Part shown: positions 50,601 to 61,799 of the stretch, in pieces
Position numbering within the stretch: position 1 is the first letter of the stretch
Layout: every line of letters starts with the position of its first letter
Source: Gymnogyps californianus
Lineage: Eukaryota; Chordata; Aves; Accipitriformes; Cathartidae
Assembly (NCBI RefSeq): GCF_018139145.2
Contig: NC_059480.1
Span: forward strand, 16,616,428-16,680,427
Direction of reading: 5' to 3'
DNA length: 64,000 bases
Made by a program: the position numbers and the translations under genes
Notes under the pieces: model-generated
What the model was told of the DNA's origin: nothing
Seen by the model: only the letters and a program-made list of their open reading frames with translations
The model's database searches: none

Positions 50601-53600
50601 TAAACTGTAAAGCTGCTGCTTTATCGATCTCAGAGAGGGAAGATACATAAAAGCAGGAAAAATGCAGAATCTGGAAAACAGAGAATATGTGACAGTTCTG
50701 CTAATTTTGGATCCAGTCTCCGACTTGCGTTGCATACTGGAGAAATGCCATCGATCCTTTCCAGGCAGAAGTACTGATATCCAGAAGTTTACCAGGATAA
50801 GCTGCTTTGCCTTATTCTTGTAGGCACATGGATGGCATCAGCCTGTCATGCACAGCCCCCAGGTTATTCACCATCGCTTGTGTAGTATTTGTTAATCAAT
50901 TCAGTCACAAGACTATAACCCTCATCCCCTCATTGGCAGAGCAGGTTGTGTGTTGCCATTGTTTTAATTAAATCCTTTACTGATGGGAAGTCTTTTGTCA
51001 GAGATGTGCTGCAGCGTGCTTTGGCCTTCATCCTCCTTAGAATAAACACTTTTAAGTTTGTTTCTGTGCCGATGACTCTGTGCTGTGGATTATACTTGTG
51101 TTGGGATCTTAGACACCGTAAGACTGTCTGCAAAAGCACCGTGCAGTGATCCTCTCCAAAGCATTCCTCATTCCATCTCTGCATCATCACTTTGCTTCAG
51201 TTCTTTCATCGCAGATGAGTTTTTGCTTTGTTTCTGGCCCAAATCAAATGCCTTCGGATTCCTAAGGCTGGAAGACTTTGTGGAAACGTAGAATATTGTT
51301 ATGTTCTTGTGGCATCTCTGCTGCTGGAGAGAGTGCCCTGTCTGCTTCCTCCTGTGACTCACACTTACATGATGCACCCCCAGCCCTTTTAACTGCCTGC
51401 CAAGTCTGTTTTGTTCTGTTTTTCCCCTAAAAGCATGTGATCGATTTTAGCCTTAATCAGATTGAAGCATTCCAGCCTTGACCTTCCTCCCTTCATGGGC
51501 AAAGGGCTCCCTTGCTCCTTGCCAGCAGGTTTAGCAAGATTCACCTCTCTCCTCCAGGTATTTCTGAGACTCTCTGCAGGAGACCACCTGCCTCTCTGTC
51601 TATTATCAGTCAATATATCAGATGAAAGCTCATTATTTGTCTAACAGGCTGTGGCCCACAGGATAGTCACGTACTGGTTGTTCCCAGCTGCTCGATTTCA
51701 TTAGCTTAAAATGCACAGGCTAATCTTTGACTGACACTTGCCCAGCTGTGCAACGACTGGGGCTGCCACAGGGATGCTATGACAACAGGAGGAAGGACAT
51801 GCATGAGAAAACCTCCACTCTGGAAAGCCTGGCTGGCTTTATACCCCCCTGCCTTTTACTATCTAGCACTGCTTGTTGCCGTTAATCTGTAAGTGTGTTG
51901 CTTCTCCCATGCTACTCATCTCCGAGGGCCACTGACTCATCTCTAATTATCTGACCAAGGAAAACTCTGGGGTGTAGGACCCTCAAGGGAAAGCATCTGC
52001 ACAGATTCCTGAGGGCTGAATAAGTCCCACCACGTCCAGTGAAAATTACAAAAGAAGCTCTTACTTAGCTTTCAGATTGTGCTGACATCCTTAAAAATAG
52101 AGAAAGAGCCCATTTCTAGCCGGACACAGCTTTCAGAGGAGCTGCTCAGAGCCCGTGGTCCAGCGTGCAGGGTGTTTTGCACCACTGACTGTGGCGTGGC
52201 CATCGTGTGTGGGCAGCGTGGTTCTATGTTTGCAGCTGGAGGGAAGGGGACAACTGGCCAGCAATCAGCTGATAGAAGTGACTTTTTTTGCACAGAATAG
52301 TGTGCTGAAATCTGTGTACTGCCAGCTCCTGTCTATGATCTCGGCTGTTTACTGTCACAGAGGGAAGAATCCCATCTACAAGGGGTTCCTTGCCCAAGCT
52401 TTAAAAACCCGGTTCTAGGGGTTTTGGTTTTTGCCAGGAGAGCCCACACTACATATTCTAGGAATTTTTGCTTGTTGAAAATACTGTTTCACACACAACT
52501 TAGCTGTCATCAGAGTATGTTAGACAGAACTAAGTGTTTACACAGAACAAAATCTGGCTCAGAGTGTTCTTCAGAATCAGTCTGAAGGTTCAGTAAACAC
52601 AAATACATTTCCCATTGCTTGCTCTGCAGATGAATCCTGCGATGCCTCAGTGTGTTTGAGATTTATGTGGGAAGGGTCCCTCCTGCTGGGAAGTGGGTTT
52701 GCAAGTCACTTGCCGTGAGTAATGCCCTGCTCCTTGTGCAGTATTTGTTACACCACGTGTGCACTGAAGCATATAATGCAGAGCCAGAAAGGTGTGAACA
52801 TCTTCATTCTTACCTGCCTGGGAACAGTTTAAGAGGAGCATGTCAGAGAGGGCAAGAAGGAAGTGTCTCAGTCTAATTTGCTTTCTCAATACGAAATGGC
52901 CTTTTCAGGCGGGGGGATGCAGTCAGTCTGCTCAGCATGTACACGTGTACACTTATGTAAAATACTGCCAGCATGGCTCAAGTGAGAGATTCGTTAGGGA
53001 ATCTGATTTCTGTCTTGGTTAATTGAAATAATTTGTTCCATGAAGAATATTGAAGTGGTTTGTTCAGTTTAGTTTTAAATTTCCAAGTATCTGCCACTTT
53101 CTGGAGACTAGTTCAACATCTAGTCAGCTCTTTTGACCATATGCCTACCAATCTGCATATGTTTGTGTACTGAAAAATTGCTTGTTGGAATAACAAAAAA
53201 CCCCAAACCTTTCCTAAGTTTCCTTTCTCATGATAAGTTTTCCCCGTGCCAATTCTCCAAATTTGTTCTGTTTTGGATTTGGGTCTACCAGAGCCACTGG
53301 TGAGCAGCAGCACGCAGCGAGGCACGCTGGGGTGGTCTGAGAGGAACTGTCCAAAGCACACTGGAGGTTGTCTGCATTTTGAAAATGGAGAAGACCTCTG
53401 AAAAGATGCATGTGGAGCCTACAGGAAGGCATCACTACTGCCTCCCGTCACAGTAGTAGCAAGGATGGGGACCAACCCTATTTATCTTGAGCTGGAAGAC
53501 AAGAAACTGGTAAACTCTTCGGAGAGCAGGGGATGGTGTGTTAATGAACTTAAAGGCTGCTTCACGTCTTTGTCACTTGGTACCTATTCCCTACACTTGA

Positions 53601-55999
53601 CTGAGTCCCTTTTCTGCCATATGCTTGCCTTGCTCTCTGATTTTAGTGCTTCTGCAGGGTCAACGGGTGCCATTGTGGGTTGCAGACAGCTCAAGCATCT
53701 TTCTGCAAATGTGTGATCCCATCAGCAGAGGGAAAATTGCCTGATTAACTTCCCTGGAGAATTTCTTCCTTCTCTATTTGCAATAATAAAATAGTTGAGA
53801 CGAGGTCACATGCTATTTATAGCCATCTCACTGCTACTTGCTTCTACTCGGCCAGGCAGTAAGCTCTGCATAGACACAACGAGATTAATCCTTCATGACA
53901 CTGAACCTTTTATTTCCCTTGTTATCTGTGCTTACCGACTTCAGAGCCTCCCTCCTCTGCAGAGCCCAGTGCACTAAGCCTTTGATACAACACAGCAGCA
54001 GTGGAGCTATGGAAAAGTTTAAAAAAACAATATCTGTTCAGCAAACCAGGAGTTGTCTGGGAGGTTTGAGACTTTGGTTTCTAGGTCAGCCAAATGGCTT
54101 GAAATTTTTTCTCACAAGCACCATGCCAAGCTCATGCACTCAGCAATTAACTGAGGTTATGTGCAGGTAGGTCCAGTCTTGGCATGGCAAGAAACACTGG
54201 GGTTTTGAGGGATCTGACACGTTTTCCAGTGTATAAGCCTTACTTCTCTTCCCCTCCCAAAAAAGAATTTTTAATTCAAACTATGTCTTACGTGCTGAAG
54301 ATACCTTAATATAGAAACAGGCTGGATTACGACAGTCACACAGAATGCATGACAGTTGCCAATATCTGATAATATGTTCAATGAAATGGGAACTCATTGT
54401 GAAAAATGGTCTGAGGTCTTGGTTATATCATGCCCTGTGACCCCTTGTCTCTCACACAGTCAGAATCAATATCGCTTTGGCTACATTCTCTCTAAAATCT
54501 TCTGACTTTTGCACCTCTTTTATCCTTGTTTTTGCCATGAAAACTTCAGAGTAAGCTGGGAGAACCTGAGTACCTGTAGATGTTCCGGCTACAGCTGCTT
54601 CCCCCCATAAACAGCACTATGTCATTGTTCAACGTAAGCAAAGTGGTGGTGGTACGGCGCACCGTGCCCCCAGCTGCGTGAGCAGACTGTAAAGCTGTGC
54701 GATGCTCGTCTCACAGACCTGGCACGATGCCTGTTCAACTCCGTTGTGCCCACTGCCAAGCACCAGAGAGCGAACTTCAAGGACTGCAAGTTTAGGGTCA
54801 TTGTAGCTAAAACCACGATGCTGTTGTGTGGTGTATCTCCTAGGGAAGGAGCTAGGGATTTATGCAAGCTTGCTGAGCATCTGGCATGAGAGGGGCTTTG
54901 GTCAGAATTCATTCGTCTGCAAATAGTGAGGGCAAGTGTGAATTCAGAGCACGTGCCTGCACATGGAGCTGAGCCAGTCTGAGCTGTTTCCGGGTGGGCA
55001 TTAGCGATGAGGTGAATCCTCTGTGTTTCTCTTTGAGGGACGCAGCAGCCGAAATGATGATAAAATCAAACAGCAAGTTAGACATGTTCCAGCGAGACAG
55101 TTTATTTCCTAAGCTTTGCTGATTGGTGACAGTGGCATTACAGGTACAAACTAGATTGCTTGGCATGGAGTTTACTGGCTGATACATAGCTTGGCAGGTA
55201 CCAGAATGACAACTATTAACGCACTGTTAACATTATATTACGTGTTTCATCGTGCAGCCCATGAAAGCTCCATAAAGAATTTTCTCAATGGTTAGCAATG
55301 AGAATTAGCACCAATTGTATAGTGATGCTCAGGACGTTCACTCAAGGTCTGTTCTCCAGCCTGTGTCTGGTCCTGTCTAATGCTCCGGTTAAAACAGCCT
55401 TCCTAATCCAAGCCACTGGTGCAGGTTGGAAGTCACAGTCCCATTGAAGTCCAGGCCAGCACTGTCCCAAACGGGAATGAAACCGAACACTTGCAATTTG
55501 CTGAAATTCTTTAATCTGAGGTTTTGCTGCTTAAAATAATTTTCCTGTTTTTCTGTGAAATGAAACACTCCTAACATTTGAATGAGGAAAAAAAAAATTT
55601 TCAGCATCAAAACCCAGAAGCACTTAAGTTTTGTGTTTTCCCCTTCTTGGCTCTAGCCGTTGGCATGGTAAGATCAAAATGGACAGGGTGTTCCCGGGGC
55701 TCTCTCAGTGCTGGTGTTCTGATTTCGTGTGTCCTTTCTGGCCGAAATACACAGGGTTTTGTGCAAAGCTGCAGCGATAGTCCAGCGATCTCATTCCAGT
55801 GGGGTGAACAAGCAGACCTTAGAGCACATACTAAGGTTGCGAATCTACAGTTGTCATTTTTTCCTTGCTGATTTTCATTCAGCGATGGTTGTACAAAGAT
55901 CAAAATCCCCTTGTGTTACATGCTTGCATATGCTTATGGTCCCCAAGTTGCTTGCCATCTAAATAAACAAAATGATTACCCTGTGGGAGAAATGCTATT

Positions 56000-56165
56000 A
56001 TTTTTATTGTTACTCATTTCAAACAATGGAAAATCAGGCACAAAGAAAACAAAATGTTTTTTTCCAGTGGCTGCACAGTGAGATTGTGACAGGGCCAGGA
56101 ACTGAGTCCAGGTGTCCTGAGTCCCAGCCCAGACCTTTAAACACCAAAATATCCTGCTCCTTGTG
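56000..56165 (+). repeat. MIR-like SINE remnant
   Basis: TATTATTTTTATTGTTACTC is followed by GGAAAATCAGGCACAAAG, CAGTGGCTGCACAGTGAGAT, CAGGGCCAGGAACTGAGTCC and GTCCTGAGTCCCAGCCCAGA. This matches the order of motifs in old amniote MIR/CORE-SINE copies, including the typical GAGTCCCAGCCCAGACC tail. Confidence 0.55.
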
Positions 56166-56972
56166 AATTCAGAGTGTTTTGGCAAAAGTTTCCCCAGAGT
56201 GTTTCATAATTAATGTCAGTGCTAGACTCTGAACATGTCTTACCAGTTAGGAATTTGCTTTTATATACATGCATCCACTTAAAAACTCCCCAAAACTTAG
56301 CAGCTGTTGGCTTCTTTGTGTTACTTGAATGTTTCTAAGGCAAATATGGGACATGATAAATTGAAAAGTGTTGAGTTGAAATGTTCTGCTTTGAGTCCAC
56401 TTAGCAAACTCCAAAGGTCATCTCTACTGTGAAGAGCCAGCAGGACTAGACACAGTATGAGCCTTGTTTCAAGGGTGGGAAAGGGATTTTCTGTTATGTC
56501 TAGAAATCGGACTCTTCCTATCTCACAGGGGTGGATTTTATCCAGGAAGAGCTAAGCCCATCCTAGGATCTGTGACAGTTTTTGACAGCTTTCTGAAAAG
56601 GAGCTAGAACCAAACGAAAAAGAACATCCCACAACAGACTATTGCAGCTTGCATCTCGAGAGACCAGTTCCCTTGCTGAGATGCATTTGGTCCCTTTTAA
56701 GTCTGCACAGACAGGATGCTGTCTGTGAATAGAAATCTGTGGTGTGATGTGGAAGAATGCAATTCTCCCAAGCAGCTCAAATAGTGGCTTAATAGCAGTC
56801 CTCTGGATCAGGTCAGCAGCTCATGTGTCTCCGCCAAACCTCTTGCCCCATCTTGACCTCTCTAATTACCAGCTGCAGCAGCAGTTGCACCTACACTCAG
56901 CATGACCTGAAAGTTCCCATCATGAGATGCTCTGGTCGGTCCTTTATCCTGTGTCAGATGCTGTCCAGCTGC

Positions 56973-57034
56973 GATGAGCTTTTCCGGGATGGGATTATGT
57001 TGAGACGAGCTTTTTCAGGATGGGATGTATGTTT
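56973..57034. repeat. Degenerate 31-bp tandem duplication
   Basis: GATGAGCTTTTCCGGGATGG at 56973 is followed 31 bp later by GACGAGCTTTTTCAGGATGG. The two units then share GATNTATGTT-like ends with a small indel. The arms are diverged, so this is an older duplication with no evident function. Confidence 0.55.
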
Positions 57035-60000
57035 CTGAATAGGAATGTCTCTTTTTTAAACAAAATTATTTCTACACTGAAGGGGTTTGGGGTTTTTTTG
57101 TGCTGTCCTGGATAAAAATGTCTTACAGTCATTTTGCTTGCCTGCTGGGAAGCCAAGGGGTTATTCTGGAGAGTGATGTCCTTAGGAAAACTCCGAGCGA
57201 AGGACTGGAATAGATCTTGTTTTTGCAGTAAAAGCTGGCTTCCCTGCATATGTTGTCAGCACAGAGCTAATCCTGAAAAACTTCTGAAGTTTACACAAGG
57301 CAAATTTTTTGCGTTTCTGTGGGCATTGCAGCACAGCGGTGCTTTGGTGTTCAAAGGGCAGCTCGGGGGAGCGGGCTGAGATGCCGTCTGACCAGAGCTT
57401 TCATCTTCCTTTTAGAGGTATTCACGCGTGCTTCTTCCGCCAGCTCTGCCCTGGCCTTTCTGGGAACTACACAAGCAATTTTGGCTGTGCTGGAGCAGCG
57501 GAGCAGCAGAGGGGGTTTAGGAGAGCGCCCGCCTGGCGTGGGTCTGGCCTCATGGCAATGGCTGGGCTTTTCCTCCGAAAGATCTTCATGTATCCGGACA
57601 TCTGCTTTCAAAACATCTCCATGCCCCAGTGAGCAACATGAGAGTGTGTCCGGAACGGCTCGTCTGATATAAAAGTGCCAGCTTCACAAATCCCCTGGTA
57701 GATTTGGGTGTCTGCTCCCATTCAATGTCTCCCTATCAGAATCACCCAGGCATCCCTGACAAGCTCAGCCGGTGATTTCCAGCAGCCGTGATGTCTCCAG
57801 TTGCCACCAGTTTGACTCATGGTAGCCCCCTTGTTTGCTCTGCAGACTCTGTTTGCACTTGTCCTAATCTAAACAGCCCAGATGAAAGCGCTGGGCACCT
57901 CTCTGGGGGATTCGCTGTGTGCCAGGAGGCTCGGTGCGTTTCCTGCTGTGCTCTGCATCTTCCCCGCTTCCCTCGCCTTTAAACTGGCCTCCCAATCAGT
58001 CATCTATCTATCTCCTTTTAATGCAAAAATTGTTTTCAGCAGCTTGCTGCACTTTCTAATTCCACCTTGTTTTGAGGAAAAACCAAAGGAAACCTTTTAC
58101 AGTACTTTTTTAATATTTGCCGCTTGGAAATTGTATTTGAGAGTAGAGATTCAAAGGGCATTGGCTGCTTCCTTTGCATCCAAAACACGCTTCCTCCACG
58201 CCACCCTTAGAGAAGGTTACTTCACAAAAATAATGCATGTCTTCACCCTCTATTTTCCCGAGTCTTGCCAAGCTTTACGTGCAGTATGAAAGGAGGCATC
58301 ATTCTGCCAGTTAAACAACGGGCGTATTTTATTAATGCTGGCAGACAACTCCACTTTCCAAATAGGAGCAGATTTGCCGAGTGATTTGGTGTGGGCTCAG
58401 TGCTTCCAGGGGGACTCTCCTTGTCCAGCCGAATTGAACCTGTTGCTCTTGCCCCACTCCAGCTATTCCTGCTCAGAGCAGCGTTCAGCATAAAAAAAGA
58501 CTTTTTGCTCTGCTGTTGCTGCAGCCAAGTGCCCTGAGCAAATCCTTTGCATTTTTTCCCTTAGTATTTCACCACAAAGCTTTCACAAGCTGCGTATGCA
58601 AAATTGCCATGGGATATACACACACAGGGGCATTCCTCAAGCAGAAGACCCCATGATTTCACCCAGATGTCAATCCCACTTGGTTCAACAGGAGTTCATG
58701 TGTTATTGGATGTGTATTTTAATTTTAAAGATGGTTGCAAACACTTCTGCGGAGGTAACAAGCAACATGCTGATGAGGTGGCTGCTCAGACAATTGACAG
58801 TTCAGCCACATCTCTGAAGGTAATAAAATGTCAGAGATGAAACTAGTTATTATATGCCTGGCTGGTGATGAGTGTATGTATGCCCTCTCTGAGCCCCTGA
58901 GAAATGCAGGGTACTAGGCAGTTCACAGGTGCTCACTGAAAGAGGTTTTGGGTGTTTCTCCTGGCTTGGCTGAAAGGCAAGCTATAGTTGATGCTCATTA
59001 AGTGCATGCAAGTATTAATCCAGTGTTAAGGAGCCCCAAGGAAGCCACCGTTTTCTCCTGGGGATGAGCAGGGTCTTGAGGGCAACCATGGCCTCACCTC
59101 ACCTCACATGGCCTCTCTGCCCTGCTCCAGGCATAGAATAAGAGGGTGTGAAGCTCACGCTTCTCTGCAGGTCTCTTTTTCAGTTCTCGTCATTTTGCCG
59201 GTCGGGTTGTCCGGTGGGTATGTGTGCAGGTTTCTGCAGATGAGCTGCCATACCATGACGGCAGCATAGCATAGACATGCTTGAGCTTGCTGGCTCCGGT
59301 GCCTCAGGAGGAGCCTAGCAGCAGTGGCACAGAGTTCGGTGTGGGTTTCGCTATCAAGGAGAACACTTGGACACAGCCTTGCCAGGGCTAGCATTAGCCT
59401 GGTCCTGGCTAACAAGCTTGGGTGAGCCTGCTCAGACTGCAGACATATCCCAGGGGCCTGAGTCTGCACCTTGCTGGTACTCAGTGGTGTTGGCTTTCTT
59501 TCAGGAGCAAATGCATTAGCCGTGGAAGTGGCCTCTCTCCTGCTAGGTCATGCAGATGTTTCACCTGAACATCTGCCCTGCTCCCTGAGCTCCCAGCAGC
59601 TGCTGTGGGTGTGTTTGGCACTAGCATTTCTGTCTGTTTATGAGGCTTTCTCCAGGGTGAAACTAATGTCTGGTCTCAGTTCTGAACCTCTAAATCTGTA
59701 GTAACTTGATATACCAAGGTAAACTCCTCTTTATATCTCTGCCACTATCAGCAGAGTCTGGCCTTTTGCAGCTATACACAGCTGAGCTTAATAAATGGTC
59801 CCAAGTCCACATTTACAAGCAGAAGCCCTTAGCCTGGACATCGCTCAGCCTCCAGAGAGCGCGGTCTCAGCAGCTGCTTTCCCCTCCTCTGTCTCATATC
59901 TCATGAGAGCATCTCTCCACCTGGGACTGTGCAGGGGGTTGGAGTAGCTGAGTTCAGAGAATGTGCAGCTGGAAAATAGGCTGGACCCCATCACCAATAC

Positions 60001-60264
60001 ACCACGTGGCAGACAGGTGAGTAAGTGACCTGTCTGGCTCTTGGGAACTCCAGCTCTTCCGATTTCCCTTGCACTGGGCTTTCCTCTCATTTCAGCTGTT
60101 TTCTTTAGCCTCTGCATTCAGGTTTTCCTTGGTTATCCCATCATAGCCCAGTCCAGTGTTGTCAAAAGGGTGTCAGAGGTATAGGTGTCAGAGGGTGCAG
60201 CATAAACTGCTGTGTTCACTGTCCTGCATCACCAACTCACTTGGTCTTTCTTATCTTGTTACAG

Positions 60265-60411
60265 CTGAACAAGCTGGAGGAGGCAGCAAATGCAGCTCAC
60301 ACTTTCTTCATGGCAAACCCTGAGCACATGGAGATACAGCAGGACATCGAGAACTACAAGACCATGGCGGGGAAGGTCAGCTTGATTGACCGGGAGGCCA
60401 AGCAGCACATG
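60265..60411 (+). CDS. P3H2: P3H2 exon 2
   Basis: These 147 bases encode residues 156-204 and begin LNKLEEAANAAHTFFMANPE, the second TPR-like helical pair of the leprecan family. The segment AAHTFF-ANPEHME is near-invariant between P3H1, P3H2 and P3H3, and DREAKQHM at the end is P3H2-like. The acceptor is TTGTTACAG and the donor GTGAGT, both strong, and both boundaries are phase 0. By recollection the IENYKTMAGKVSLIDREAK linker is about two residues shorter than in the human protein, a position where family members vary. Human P3H2 is reported to have an N-terminally shorter isoform that omits exon 1; whether this bird has an equivalent start is not visible. Confidence 0.95.
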
Positions 60412-60926
60412 GTGAGTCTGAGCTAAAGAGGTGCCCTTGTTAAGTGCCAGGCAGTCTGGAGAGAAGAGGTTTAGGAGGCCAAGAGAGCACCATCTATGAA
60501 TGGGGAGATTCTTGCCAAGGTCCGTATTACAATACAGCAAAACAAATTCTCCCTTTCAGTGCTGTCCTTTAAGGCAAGCCAGCTCCTGCTTTTTCAAGGT
60601 ACTCTCTGCCCTTTGTTTGATGGCTATGTCCCCAGCCTGGTCCCTCTCTTCAGGGTACTCTGGGGTCTGAAGATTCCCTAAGTATAGAGGAGTTCAGAAG
60701 AGCATTTAGGCAGGTTTATGAGGTTCCACTGGTCCAAAAGTCCATTGATGGCTTAAACATGGTTTGGTACAACTGCTTACGTCTGGTAGGTACCTGGGGA
60801 GATCATTCTGTCCCTGCCTGCTTGTACCTTCTTTTGAGAAGCACCTGCAGTTGGCAAGGGCAGGATGCTGTGGTCTGAGCAGCGTAGCCCGCTCACGGTC
60901 TTGTCTTCTGCCTACCTACTTTGCAG
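60412..60926 (+). other. P3H2: P3H2 intron 2 (515 bp)
   Basis: A short phase-0 intron with a GTGAGT donor and a CTACTTTGCAG acceptor preceded by a pyrimidine-rich tract. No repeats or embedded genes are seen. Confidence 0.92.
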
Positions 60927-61116
60927 GAGGACTACAGTGCCGGAGTAAGGCACTACGACAAGGAGGAGTATGAGCTGGCCATTGACTTCTTGGAGCGCGC
61001 ATTGAAAAGGTACTACTCTGAGGATGAAGATTGCCAGATCATGTGCGAGGGACCGCAGAGATTTGAGGAGCATGAGTACCTGGAATATAAGGCTGGCCTC
61101 TACGAAGCTATTGCAG
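60927..61116 (+). CDS. P3H2: P3H2 exon 3
   Basis: These 190 bases encode residues 205-267 plus the first base of codon 268. The product starts EDYSAGVRHYDKEEYELAID, a TPR-like repeat, and continues through FLERALKRYY to the third CXXXC motif (CQIMC, residues 240-244). That is followed by the family signature EGPQRFEE and the YLEYKAGLYEAIA helix. CEGPQRFEE with KAGLYEAIA favours P3H2 over P3H1, in which this region reads differently. The acceptor is TTTGCAG at 60920-60926 and the donor GTAAGA at 61117, giving a phase-1 exit that exon 4 matches. Confidence 0.95.
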
Positions 61117-61500
61117 GTAAGACCTTTTTGCGTCTTTAGGTTCTCACCCTTGGCCCTGCAATGTTTTTAATTATTGAGTTTGGGACTTTGGCTGGATTTG
61201 GTGAAGTGTCTTCCCTTCCATCACTGCTGCTGGTGAATAATGCTGCAGGAGGCACTTGGAAGGCCAGAAAATGCAAATCCAGAGGACAGAGAACTAGAAC
61301 ATCTCATTTTGGTCCCGAATAGAATCTGGGCTAGAAGAATTGCATTTCCAGATGTGTGGAGCATTTGCAGCTTTCCATAAGAGCTGGAAGTATAGGTGCT
61401 TTAACATAAACTGCCTCGGTTTCCCTCTGTACACAGTCTCACATACCTCGCTGGAATCTAGACATTGCTGGCCTCTGTTTATATTTTCTCTGTTTTTCAG

Positions 61501-61648
61501 TGCATATGAAGGGAGCAGCAGAGTCCTCTTGGCCATGCTCCAGATGGCCAGGAAAGTTGCCAGAAAGGCTCAGAACATAGATTTCCTCCCCGTCCAAAAG
61601 GATGGATTTGTCATTAGCGGAGGCCCACCTAATTATGATCTTGACTGA
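61501..61648 (+). other. Candidate unannotated (terminal) exon inside intron 3
   Basis: A long pyrimidine tract ending CTCTGTTTTTCAG (61488-61500) forms a strong 3' splice site, with a CTAGAC branch-point-like sequence about 40 bp upstream. The following 147 bases are open in one frame to a TGA at 61646-61648. The product begins AYEGSSRVLLAMLQMARKVA and ends DGFVISGGPPNYDLD, with codon choice that looks coding. ATTAAA (61719) and AATAAA (61784) follow, so it could be a 3'-terminal exon. That frame needs a phase-2 upstream exon, whereas P3H2 exon 3 leaves in phase 1. Joined to exon 3 it would read a different frame and stop after about 26 codons, giving a truncated protein without a catalytic domain. 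I do not recognise the peptide. It could belong to a nested gene, be a relic exon, or be a chance open frame. Confidence 0.3.
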
Positions 61649-61718
61649 AATCTCTGGAGAGAATTGAACATTGCTATGTAATCTTCAGATTTGCATGTGT
61701 GGCTCTGAGCCAGAGGGG

Positions 61719-61789
61719 ATTAAAATGGTTCGTTCTCAGTAGAAATGAGATTACATTTAATTAGACATAAGGGAAAGAAGAGCAATAAA
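61719..61789 (+). terminator. Possible poly(A) signals after the candidate exon
   Basis: ATTAAA at 61719-61724 and AATAAA at 61784-61789 lie 71 and 136 bp after the TGA of the candidate exon, followed by a GT-rich stretch (AAGGTTTGTTTGGTG) that could serve as a downstream element. Such hexamers are frequent in introns, so on their own they are weak evidence. Confidence 0.25.
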
Positions 61790-61799
61790 TTAAGGTTTG

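Larger units (their letters stand above)
1834..60264 (+). other. P3H2: P3H2 intron 1 (58.4 kb)
   Basis: The intron begins GTAGGC at 1834 and ends with TTGTTACAG at 60264. It joins codon 155 (CAG) to codon 156 (CTG) in phase 0, and the protein reads smoothly across the junction. Mammalian P3H2 also has a very long first intron, so the length is expected. The intron contains repeats, palindromes and one solo LTR, listed separately. I found no second gene with convincing coding character on either strand. Confidence 0.9.
44085..60264. other. Intron 1, last segment: no gene seen
   Basis: This is typical intron sequence with MIR-like remnants at 45155-45285, 47570-47690 and 56000-56165 and a degenerate 31-bp duplication at 56973-57034. 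A short exon-like stretch near 58733-58820 has weak splice sites and was not accepted. The segment ends in the pyrimidine-rich acceptor of exon 2. No RNA gene is seen. Confidence 0.5.

Noticed and set aside
58604..58840. Open frame with an exon-like part (about 58733-58820) ending SSATSLK at a GTAATA donor-like site
   Set aside because: The acceptor TTTTAATTTTAAAG is weak, the donor is poor and the peptide matches nothing I know. P3H2 exon 1 joins exon 2 perfectly without it.
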